A stretch of 15,492 nt of DNA from JANXQG01 sp037147235 (lineage in GTDB: Bacteria > Planctomycetota > Planctomycetia > Pirellulales > Thermoguttaceae): positions 1 through 15,492 of the forward strand of contig JBAWVO010000150.1 of NCBI GenBank assembly GCA_037147235.1, given 5' to 3'. Positions 1 to 5,301 of this stretch are shown here, one piece after another. Made by a program: the position numbers and the translations under genes. The notes under the pieces are model-generated. The model had not been told where the DNA came from. It worked only from the letters and a program-made list of their open reading frames with translations, and ran no database searches. The number at the start of each line of letters is the position of its first letter. Within the stretch, counting starts at the first letter, position 1.

Positions 1-61
1 CTAAGCACTAAGCACTAAGCACTAAGCACTAAGCACTAAGCACTAAGCACTAAGCACTAAG
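1..61. repeat. Heptamer tandem repeat (CTAAGCA)n
   Basis: Eight perfect copies of the 7-bp unit CTAAGCA plus a partial copy (CTAAG) run from the left edge of the window to base 61. The array is cut by the edge, so its true length is unknown. The unit length is not a multiple of three and no gene covers it. It stops 12 bp before the start codon of the lipoprotein gene at 74. It is a simple-sequence repeat that could change length by slippage. Any effect on the neighbouring gene is speculation. Confidence 0.95.
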
Positions 62-73
62 TTCTAGCACTCG

Positions 74-934
74 ATGCACGGAAGCACATCTCGACATCTT
101 CTGTTGGTGCTGACACTGGCGACGCTTGTCGCGCAGGGTGGTTGTACATGGCTGCGCACCTTGTATATGGCACAGGAACCGCCACCGCAAGTTCTTCCGC
201 CTGGTGCGGGGTTGGAGCAGGTAATCGCGGCGGTCAATCGAAATAATTCGCAAATCCAGGCCCTATTCAGCAATTCGGCCACGATCAGTGGAACAGGCTA
301 TCCGACTCTGCGTGCCCACATCGCCTATCAACGACAACGTAACTTCCGCCTGAGGGCCGACACCGGTTTGACCGGGACGGAAGTTGACCTGGGCAGCAAC
401 GATCAACTCTTTTGGTTCTGGATCAAGCGCAACCAGCCGCCGGCGGTCTACTTTTGCCGCCACGAGCAGTTCCCCACGAACCGGGCGCGGAACATGATTC
501 CCATCGATCCCAATTGGCTGATCGAGGCCCTCGGTACGCTTGAGCTTGACCCATCACTGCCACACCAGGGGCCCTATCCGGACAAGGGCAATCGGATTCA
601 AATCCGCACCCTCCGTGAAACGCCCGAGGGACCGAACATGAAGGTCACGATCATCGACTCGGTCAGCGCGTGGGTCATGGAGCAGCAAATCTACGATGCC
701 CAAGGGCGACTTCGGGCACGCTCGGTGGTCGAGAATTATCGTCGCGATCCGCTGACTAAGCTGTATGTTCCGACGGCCATACGGGTGGAGTGTCCTGAGT
801 CGCAATTCTCAATGCGCATCGATCTCGGCGCGGTGCAAGTCAACCAGTTGCAGGGCAATCTGACCGAATTGTGGACGATGCCCAGCTATCCCGGTTCGCC
901 GCTGGTCGATTTGGGCAATCCGAATATGCCCTGA
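74..934 (+). CDS. Predicted lipoprotein of unknown function
   Basis: This is a 286-residue protein with an N-terminal hydrophobic segment (residues 9-20) ending at Cys24 in the context AQGGC. That looks like a lipoprotein signal, although Gln at -3 is unusual for a lipobox, so a Sec signal with a nearby cysteine is the alternative. The rest is soluble, with alternating beta-strand-like segments (for example residues 185-215 and 245-262), reminiscent of LolA/LolB-type lipoprotein-carrier folds; that resemblance is an impression and not a domain match. An in-frame TAG at 65-67 makes ATG 74 the only upstream ATG; no good ribosome binding site precedes it. It is not clearly in an operon: upstream is a tandem repeat, downstream are intergenic repeats and a convergent gene. 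I do not recognise the family with certainty. It is probably anchored in the outer membrane or periplasm. Confidence 0.8.
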   Translation: MHGSTSRHLLLVLTLATLVAQGGCTWLRTLYMAQEPPPQVLPPGAGLEQVIAAVNRNNSQIQALFSNSATISGTGYPTLRAHIAYQRQRNFRLRADTGLTGTEVDLGSNDQLFWFWIKRNQPPAVYFCRHEQFPTNRARNMIPIDPNWLIEALGTLELDPSLPHQGPYPDKGNRIQIRTLRETPEGPNMKVTIIDSVSAWVMEQQIYDAQGRLRARSVVENYRRDPLTKLYVPTAIRVECPESQFSMRIDLGAVQVNQLQGNLTELWTMPSYPGSPLVDLGNPNMP

Positions 935-957
935 GGGGAAAGGGAGAAAGGGAGAAA
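935..957. repeat. Short purine-rich tandem repeat
   Basis: Directly after the lipoprotein stop codon there are two copies of GGGAGAAA (942-949, 950-957), preceded by a related GGGGAAA and followed by GGG. This is a small simple-sequence tract with strong purine strand asymmetry. No function is apparent. Confidence 0.7.
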
Positions 958-981
958 GGGTTATGCGGCAAAGCGTCTTCC

Positions 982-1014
982 AATTCCAAGGGACGGGCGG
1001 GATTCCCAGCCTAC
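982..1014. repeat. Interspersed hairpin repeat, copy 1
   Basis: This copy starts with AATTCCAAGGGACGGGC and ends with CCCAGCCTAC. It shares this frame with the second copy at 1051-1084, with differences only in the middle. The inner part contains a short inverted repeat (GGGATTCCC). It looks like one member of a genome-wide family of small palindromic intergenic repeats. It lies 3' of the convergent genes ending at 934 and 1081. Confidence 0.75.
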
Positions 1015-1050
1015 AGGTTAATCCAACTCGTGTGAGGAGCGGGGAACCCA

Positions 1051-1084
1051 AATTCCAAGGGACGGGCTGGGAAGCCCATCCTAC
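1051..1084. repeat. Interspersed hairpin repeat, copy 2, overlapping a stop codon
   Basis: This copy begins AATTCCAAGGGACGGGCT and ends AGCCCATCCTAC. The arms GGACGGGCT (1060-1068) and AGCCCATCC (1073-1081) flank a 4-base loop. In plus-strand RNA one pair is a C-A mismatch; in minus-strand RNA the same position becomes a U-G wobble, so the hairpin is fully paired only in the transcript of the minus-strand gene that ends here. The final CTA of the repeat is the TAG stop codon (minus strand, 1083-1081) of the secretin-like gene. Confidence 0.75.
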
Positions 1085-2352
1085 CTTCTTCCCGACGGGC
1101 GAATGCCGGCACTGGCGGCACCAGGCGTTTCGGCCACGGGACCTTTGCTTTCGATGATTATCACCAGATCGGCCCGAGCTGGTGAACTGGGAAGCGGCAG
1201 CGGCAGACCGGCCACGGTGGGCGTCGAGTCGACCGGAACCGGCAAGGCAACGATCCCCAGGCCAAGCAGCAAGACCTGATCCGTCGGCCAGCGGAACCGC
1301 TCGCCAAAGCGGAAATAGCTCATCTGGGGCACCTCGACCCGGGCACGTTGCCGCGGAGACGTTTGCGTGGGCACCTCCAACATCACGGGTACGAGCTTCT
1401 CGACTTGGTCGATCTGACATTTGATCATCGCTTCGATCGAGCGGTGGTCGGTGGAGAGCAAGGGATTGAACTCCAGGGAAAACCCCTCGTCGATCTGGCC
1501 GGGAAGATTGTCGTACCCCTGCCATGCGTCGGACCGCGGGCGTACGTCGCGGATAAAGGACCGTCCGCGGAGGGCTGAAACCACGGTGGCTTGGCCGTTA
1601 TTCACCAGCAGATGCGGTGAACTGTGCTCGCGATAGTCGCTTCGGCGTTGCAGCGAGCCTAAGAGCACCGCCGCGTCTTCCTTTGGCAGTAGCCAAGCAC
1701 TGACGCCTGGTGTCTGGGTGGAAATAGGCTGTAGAGTACGGTGGGCGGTGACGCGCCAGTTGGGGTTGTCAATCGTTACGATACGCAGGCTGAAGGTGCG
1801 GGTTTCGGCCTCGCTGGAGACAAAGCGATCAACGATATCGGCTACCACGGCCTGCATTTGCGGCGTGTGATAGACGCGCAAGGTCCGTGGCGATGCACTC
1901 AGGATGCCCAGCGGCTCGGTGTGCCAGATTTCATAGCCCGTCTCGCGGAGAATCCAATCGATGATGGCCTGCTCCGGTCGCTTGGTGGTGGTCACACGGG
2001 CCGTGTAGGGGCTGATGTCGTATTCCCGCCATACCTGCCCCTGTTCATTGGGCAAGGTGCCGCTGCCGGCGGTCACACGCAAGGAACGACGTGTCACGGC
2101 CGGTGGCGGTGCAAGGAATGGGTTGACGCCCTGTGCCGTATTAGGAACTGCAGGCGTTGTGAATGCGGTGGCGGCAGGGGAAAGCGGTGACGGGGTAGTC
2201 GCAGTCGGAGCGACTCCGTTGTCCGCGCCGAGCGCGACCGGGCGCCAAGCGGGACCGGGCGTCGGGCCAGGTCCCGCTGGAGTTGTTTGGGCCCAGGTCT
2301 GGACCGTGGTGGCGGAAAAAATGAACGCCGTGAAAATGAATCTCGCCCACAT
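1081..2352 (-). CDS. Secreted secretin-like (GspD-related) protein, planctomycete type
   Basis: The start at 2352 is chosen because AAGGAGG lies 8 bases upstream and the protein then opens with a signal peptide (MWARFIFTAFIFSATTVQTWA, cleavage after about residue 21); the frame is open further upstream but lacks these signs. The 423-residue product has a Pro/Ala/Thr-rich linker (about 22-85), a segment like secretin N-domains (about 125-180, including LRVYHTPQMQAVVADIVDRF), and a C-terminal half with secretin-like features (NNGQATVVSALRG at 251-263, GFSLEFNPLLSTDHRSIEA at 290-308, then beta-rich sequence). No complete canonical secretin gate signature is evident, and it is shorter than most GspD proteins. 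It may be a truncated secretin or a periplasmic relative. The neighbouring divergent gene is a pseudopilin, which suggests but does not prove a link to type II secretion. The C-terminus runs into a hairpin repeat that supplies the stop codon. Confidence 0.75.
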   Translation of the reverse strand: MWARFIFTAFIFSATTVQTWAQTTPAGPGPTPGPAWRPVALGADNGVAPTATTPSPLSPAATAFTTPAVPNTAQGVNPFLAPPPAVTRRSLRVTAGSGTLPNEQGQVWREYDISPYTARVTTTKRPEQAIIDWILRETGYEIWHTEPLGILSASPRTLRVYHTPQMQAVVADIVDRFVSSEAETRTFSLRIVTIDNPNWRVTAHRTLQPISTQTPGVSAWLLPKEDAAVLLGSLQRRSDYREHSSPHLLVNNGQATVVSALRGRSFIRDVRPRSDAWQGYDNLPGQIDEGFSLEFNPLLSTDHRSIEAMIKCQIDQVEKLVPVMLEVPTQTSPRQRARVEVPQMSYFRFGERFRWPTDQVLLLGLGIVALPVPVDSTPTVAGLPLPLPSSPARADLVIIIESKGPVAETPGAASAGIRPSGRR

Positions 2353-2688
2353 GCTCAAATCCTCCTTGCTTGACGCAGAAGAACCGCCCCCTGCGCGCGA
2401 ACAGTATACGAAGCCACCCGCGGCGCGACAAGAGGAAACGCAAGTACCCCCTACGTAGTGGGGCGTGAGCCCGTAGGGTGCGTGGAGCGAACACCCCGGA
2501 AATGGTGGGTTGCGCACGGAGTCGAACCATTGAGGACACTTGGCTATCCGAGAAGTGGACCCAATTATTCGCGTTCCGCACCTAGAACCAGAAGGGCATT
2601 TTTTCTCACCGGGAAAAAATCTTTTGACCCAAGAGCATTTTTAACCTAGAAATCCCTAGAGTCTTTCCGTTTGCAGGAAAGGGAGAAC
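2353..2688. other. Divergent intergenic region with repeat or tRNA-like remnant
   Basis: This 336-bp stretch separates the secretin-like and pseudopilin genes and must hold both 5' regions. No open frame with a ribosome binding site is convincing. Bases about 2473-2535 contain GTAGGGTGCGT followed by ATGGTGGGTTGCGC, which looks like a half copy of a larger inverted repeat. The same stretch read on the minus strand gives GGTTCGACTCC and later CCACCA, resembling a tRNA 3' end, but no matching 5' acceptor strand can be found. Bases 2650-2660 hold a small palindrome (CTAGAAATCCCTAG region). I see no strong promoter. Confidence 0.5.
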
Positions 2689-3171
2689 ATGAAAAATCGC
2701 CGCAATGCGTTTACCTTGATCGAAGTCCTAATCCTAGTGGTCATCATGGCGGTATTGGCCGTCACGATCATCCCGCAGTTTTCAACGTCCAACAGGGACG
2801 CAAAGATGAGCAACCTGAAGTTCAACTTGCGCACGATTCGGTCGCAGTTGGAGCTATACAAAGAGCATCACCTGGGAGTCTATCCGCCGGCCGCCTCCAC
2901 CGCCGACTTCAAAAACCAATTGACGCAGAAGACCGACCAGAACACGACTCTCGACCAGGCCAGCGGACACTGCGGCCCCTATATTGAGGGTGATATTCCG
3001 AGCAACCCATTCAACAATAGCACCGGCGTCGAAATTCTGCTTGGCGATACCGAGCCGAAAGGCCCGACCGCAGACACTGCCGGGTGGCTTTACAACCCTC
3101 GGCACGGCTGGTTTTATCCAAACAACGCCGAATACTTCCAGAGCATAGGTAGTTTTGCCAATTCAAACTAA
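2689..3171 (+). CDS. Type IV pilin-like pseudopilin (GspG-like)
   Basis: This is a 160-residue protein with a class III signal: MKNRRNA followed by FTLIEVLILVVIMAVLAV. Prepilin peptidase should cut between Ala7 and Phe8, leaving Phe1 and Glu5 of the mature protein; Ala instead of Gly at -1 is less usual. The hydrophobic helix (8-29) is followed by a globular domain containing LRTIRSQLELYKEHHLGVYP and a C-terminal PRHGWFYPNN, as in GspG-type major pseudopilins. ATG 2689 is preferred over the in-frame TTG at 2671 because AGGAAAGGGAG sits just before it and the leader then has normal length. Likely role: subunit of a type II secretion pseudopilus or a related pilus in the inner membrane. It is transcribed divergently from a secretin-like gene and is otherwise isolated from assembly ATPase or platform genes within this window. 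Confidence 0.85.
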   Translation: MKNRRNAFTLIEVLILVVIMAVLAVTIIPQFSTSNRDAKMSNLKFNLRTIRSQLELYKEHHLGVYPPAASTADFKNQLTQKTDQNTTLDQASGHCGPYIEGDIPSNPFNNSTGVEILLGDTEPKGPTADTAGWLYNPRHGWFYPNNAEYFQSIGSFANSN

Positions 3172-3241
3172 GTAGTTTCTCCTGCAAGACTCCCCTTGCC
3201 GGAAACTCGTGGAAGAAATAGGATACGATATTGGTGATCCG

Positions 3242-3273
3242 TTGCTACGTAGGATGCTCGTAGTACGTAGCAA
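3242..3273. repeat. Inverted repeat upstream of tRNA-Gln
   Basis: Perfect 10-bp arms TTGCTACGTA (3242-3251) and TACGTAGCAA (3264-3273) surround a 12-base centre. It lies between the pseudopilin and the tRNA. A possible promoter (TTGCCG 3196-3201, 17-bp spacer, TAGGAT 3219-3224) sits upstream, so the hairpin would be in the tRNA 5' leader. No T-tract follows, so it is a poor intrinsic terminator and more likely another small palindromic repeat. Confidence 0.7.
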
Positions 3274-3295
3274 ACTCTAATGGATGGGCCTGTAC

Positions 3296-3366
3296 TACCC
3301 GGTGGTGTAATGGTAACACAAGGGATTTTGGTTCCCTCGTTCAAGGTTCGAATCCTTGCCGGGTAG
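3296..3366 (+). tRNA. tRNA-Gln (anticodon UUG)
   Basis: A full cloverleaf can be drawn. The acceptor stem is TACCCGG (3296-3302) with CCGGGTA (3359-3365); the D stem is GTGT (3305-3308) with ACAC (3316-3319) and loop AATGGTA. The anticodon stem is AGGGA (3321-3325) with TCCCT (3333-3337), and the anticodon TTG is at 3328-3330. The T stem is CAAGG (3342-3346) with CCTTG (3354-3358) and loop TTCGAAT. The discriminator is G at 3366, as expected for glutamine. CCA is not encoded. The gene reads CAA codons. It stands alone with its own terminator. Confidence 0.96.
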
Positions 3367-3380
3367 CTTCTTGTTGAATT

Positions 3381-3401
3381 CGCCGCCGCGGGCGTTTTTT
3401 T
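3381..3401 (+). terminator. Intrinsic terminator of tRNA-Gln
   Basis: A short GC hairpin (CGCC 3381-3384, GGCG 3391-3394, six-base loop) is followed directly by seven T residues (3395-3401), 15 bases after the tRNA. It separates the tRNA from the vapBC promoter. Confidence 0.75.
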
Positions 3402-3443
3402 GATCCTTTTCGTTGTCCTGTGTTGGATTGCGCATTTTGAGGC

Positions 3444-3471
3444 TTGACCGCATCGAGTATTGGGTTACAAT
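3444..3471 (+). promoter_or_regulatory. Promoter of the vapBC operon
   Basis: The -35 element TTGACC (3444-3449), a 16-bp spacer and the -10 element TACAAT (3466-3471, five of six consensus bases) lie 30 bp before the antitoxin start codon. The likely transcription start falls inside the palindrome at 3477-3488. Confidence 0.7.
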
Positions 3472-3476
3472 ACACA

Positions 3477-3488
3477 TACATGCATGTA
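3477..3488. promoter_or_regulatory. Palindromic operator candidate for VapB
   Basis: The perfect 12-bp palindrome TACATGCATGTA begins 5 bp after the -10 element and covers the expected transcription start of vapBC. Antitoxins of type II modules usually repress their own operon by binding such palindromes; that this site is bound by VapB is inference from position. Confidence 0.55.
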
Positions 3489-3501
3489 CACAGAGGTTTC
3501 C

Positions 3502-3762
3502 ATGGCTACCAAGACCATTTCCATTGATTTGGATGCCTACGAACGCCTTCGTAGCGTCCGACGCGAAAACGAGTCGTTCAGCCAGATCATCAAACGCGTG
3601 GTGAAGCCGCCGTTTGATTTCAATGCCTGGATGAAAACGATTCGGGAGAATCCGTTGAGCGAAGATGCCCTAGCCGCGATCGAGGAACAAGTTGAAAGCC
3701 GGTGTCTCCCTCGGAACTGTGAGTTGCGAGACGGCAAGGAGTTGCTCGGTGGCCTGTCTTGA
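3502..3762 (+). CDS. vapB: VapB-type antitoxin (DUF217-like)
   Basis: This 86-residue protein starts ATKTISIDLDAYERLRSVRR and continues ENESFSQIIKRVV, the pattern of the VapB/DUF217 antitoxin family: a short beta strand followed by two helices that make a dimeric DNA-binding head. The tail (about residues 35-86) is probably the segment that wraps the toxin. ATG 3502 is preferred over GTG/ATG codons upstream because AGAGG precedes it and the family motif begins at residue 2. The stop overlaps the toxin start by 14 bases, so the two are translationally coupled. The pair sits immediately after a tRNA gene, a common insertion place for mobile modules. Expected role: neutralises the PIN RNase toxin and represses the operon through the palindrome at 3477-3488. 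Confidence 0.85.
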   Translation: MATKTISIDLDAYERLRSVRRENESFSQIIKRVVKPPFDFNAWMKTIRENPLSEDALAAIEEQVESRCLPRNCELRDGKELLGGLS

Positions 3763-4156
3763 TACGACCGTTTTCGTCGATCTCAATCGGCCGAAATCCC
3801 GATTTCATCGGCTCGCGAGTCAGAAATTGCTGGAACTCTTGGGTCGCGGCGAAGACTTGGTCACAACGCGGTTCAATGTCGCGGAAATGTATGTTGGCGT
3901 GCAACTTGTGCGAGATCACGAACAGGAGTTGAATCGCGTGAAGCAGTTTCTCGCCAGCCTTCAGGTACTCGTTTTCCATGATCGAGCGGCATGGCTTTAC
4001 GCGGAAGCATCCGCCGTTTTGCGGCGAGCTGGACGCACTTCGGGGGATATGGATATCCTCATTGCGGCCACGGCCATGGCTGCCGGACATCGGATCGTTA
4101 CTCGAAACCCCACCCACTTCGCGGGCATTCCTGGTCTTTTCGTGGAAACTTATTAA
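3749..4156 (+). CDS. vapC: VapC toxin, PIN-domain ribonuclease
   Basis: This 135-residue PIN-domain protein has the expected acidic residues: Asp5 (CLDTTVFVDL), Glu46 (FNVAEMYVGV), Asp100 and Asp102 (GDMDILIAATA), and a conserved Asn120 (TRNPTHF). These bind the metal ions used to cut RNA; family members cleave tRNAs or rRNA, but the target here cannot be told. GTG 3749 is chosen as the start because AAGGAG lies 7 bases upstream and the PIN fold begins at once. The frame is open back to an ATG at 3692, but that would add 19 residues overlapping the antitoxin with no family resemblance. The stop is at 4154-4156, about 45 bp before the rpsB promoter. Confidence 0.87.
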   Translation: MACLDTTVFVDLNRPKSRFHRLASQKLLELLGRGEDLVTTRFNVAEMYVGVQLVRDHEQELNRVKQFLASLQVLVFHDRAAWLYAEASAVLRRAGRTSGDMDILIAATAMAAGHRIVTRNPTHFAGIPGLFVETY

Positions 4157-4200
4157 GAAGCTACCAGAAAACATTCTTCGGCCCTGTGTCTTCGGCTCTG

Positions 4201-4229
4201 TTGACTCCTTGGTCGATAACCATTATACT
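4201..4229 (+). promoter_or_regulatory. Strong sigma70-type promoter of the rpsB cluster
   Basis: TTGACT (4201-4206), exactly 17 bp, then TATACT (4224-4229): five of six consensus bases in each element. The transcript would start near 4236 and have a leader of about 120 bases before rpsB. It fits a highly expressed ribosomal protein operon. Confidence 0.82.
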
Positions 4230-4299
4230 TCTAGGTTTACCTTCTTGAACGGTCCAGGTTGGTAAGTGTTTTTCACTCGACCGCATTGCCCGAATAACG

Positions 4300-4350
4300 C
4301 CGGACGCACCCCTCTTGCGAGAGGTGACTTAGCCGGTGTGCCTTAAGGAG
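4300..4350 (+). promoter_or_regulatory. Structured 5' leader of rpsB
   Basis: A stem of CACCCCTC (4307-4314) with GAGAGGTG (4319-4326), one C-A mismatch and a TTGC loop, ends about 18 bases before the AAGGAG ribosome binding site (4345-4350). A second GC-rich segment (GCCGGTGTGCC, 4332-4342) could pair with the upstream GGACGCACC, giving an alternative fold near the ribosome binding site. S2 represses its own mRNA in some bacteria; whether this leader does so is inference. Confidence 0.4.
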
Positions 4351-4358
4351 ATTTGATT

Positions 4359-5111
4359 TTGGCTACCGTACTCGTAAAAGACCTGATTGAAGCTGGAGTT
4401 CACTTTGGCCACCGCGCCAGCCGGTGGAATCCCAAGATGCGGCCTTACATTCATGCCCGCCGCAACTTGATTCATATCATTGACGTTCGTGAAACAGTCC
4501 GCGGCCTGTTGCGCGCCCGAAAATATCTGCAGGGCGTAGCGGCTCAGGGGAGCCTGATCCTGTTTGTGGGGACAAAGCGTCAGGCCAGCGATACCATCGA
4601 GCAGCAAGGCGTGCGTTGCGGCATGCCGTTCGTGTGCGATCGCTGGTTGGGTGGCACGCTTACGAACTTCCGCACGATCCGCAGCCGCTTGGGCCGCTTG
4701 GAAGAGCTGGAAACCATTCGTTCCGGCACGGAGCTGGCCACGTACTCCAAAAAAATGCAATCGTCCCTTTCCCGCGAATATCGCAAGATGTATCGCAACC
4801 TCAACGGCATGCGAACCATGAACCGCTTGCCGGAATGTCTTGTGGTGATCGATCCCCGCAAAGAAAAGAATGCGGTCAAAGAAGCCCGCAAGCTGGGGGT
4901 GACGGTCGTGGCTCTGATCGACACCGATTGCGATCCGGATGAAATTGACTTGGCAATTCCAGGCAATGACGACAGCATTCGCTCGATCGAGCTGATCGTG
5001 CAGATCCTGGCCGACGCCGTAATTGCGGGCAGGAACGAGGCCGGCGAGGTGCAGCAGGAACGTGCCGAGGGTGCTGAAACTGTCGCCCAGCCGATGGTCG
5101 CTGCCACCTGA
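4359..5111 (+). CDS. rpsB: 30S ribosomal protein S2
   Basis: This is a 250-residue S2 protein. Recognisable blocks are LIEAGVHFGHRASRWNPKM near the N-terminus, FVGTKRQA, DRWLGGTLTNFRTI, LPECLVVIDPRKEKNAVKEA and VVALIDTDCDPDEIDLAIPGNDD. The start is TTG. Two in-frame TTG codons exist, at 4353 and 4359; the second is preferred because it lies 8 bases after AAGGAG, whereas the first is only 2 bases from it, and it gives the usual MATVLVKDLIEAG opening. S2 binds late in assembly of the small subunit and is needed, with S1, for mRNA recruitment. It is the first gene of the conserved rpsB-tsf-pyrH-frr cluster. The short Ala/Glu/Val-rich tail (VQQERAEGAETVAQPMVAAT) is typical. Confidence 0.97.
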   Translation: MATVLVKDLIEAGVHFGHRASRWNPKMRPYIHARRNLIHIIDVRETVRGLLRARKYLQGVAAQGSLILFVGTKRQASDTIEQQGVRCGMPFVCDRWLGGTLTNFRTIRSRLGRLEELETIRSGTELATYSKKMQSSLSREYRKMYRNLNGMRTMNRLPECLVVIDPRKEKNAVKEARKLGVTVVALIDTDCDPDEIDLAIPGNDDSIRSIELIVQILADAVIAGRNEAGEVQQERAEGAETVAQPMVAAT

Positions 5112-5301
5112 GCGGCTTTTCTGATTCAAACCACGAAATTGAGTTGCGTGATTTTGGAAGAGCCTAAAAGGTTTAGCCTTGGCACAAGTGCCGGGGCCAA
5201 GCTTCCGGAATCGTGCAAGGTCATTTATGAAGCTGTCGCCTGATGTCTAATTTTGCCCAGGCTGCTTCAATCAACCGAACTTCAACAAGGAGATAGTTTC
5301 C
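5112..5301 (+). other. rpsB-tsf spacer with hairpins
   Basis: A 190-bp gap separates rpsB from tsf. It holds nested inverted repeats: GGCAC-AA-GTGCC (5181-5192) inside CTTGGC (5178-5183)/GCCAAG (5196-5201), and CTAAA (5164-5168)/TTTAG (5172-5176). No T-tract follows either, so attenuation or mRNA processing between S2 and EF-Ts is possible but unproven. No promoter of good quality was seen. Confidence 0.5.

Noticed and set aside
1..61. CRISPR array
   Set aside because: The unit is a 7-bp tandem repeat without spacers, and no cas genes are present.
809..1525. 238-codon minus-strand open frame crossing two genes
   Set aside because: It overlaps the lipoprotein 3' end and the secretin-like gene, is Arg/Ser-rich with no domain pattern, and has no ribosome binding site.
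2353..2517. 55-residue N-terminal extension of the secretin-like gene
   Set aside because: It would bury the signal peptide and ignore the AAGGAGG placed correctly for the ATG at 2352.
2500..2590. Complete tRNA on the minus strand
   Set aside because: A T-loop and a CCA-like end are present, but no acceptor 5' strand or anticodon stem can be paired.
3692..3748. Longer start for VapC
   Set aside because: It would overlap the antitoxin by 71 bases and add residues with no PIN similarity; GTG 3749 has a well-placed AAGGAG.
4353..4358. Upstream TTG start for rpsB
   Set aside because: It is only 2 bases from AAGGAG; the TTG at 4359 has normal spacing and gives the usual S2 N-terminus.
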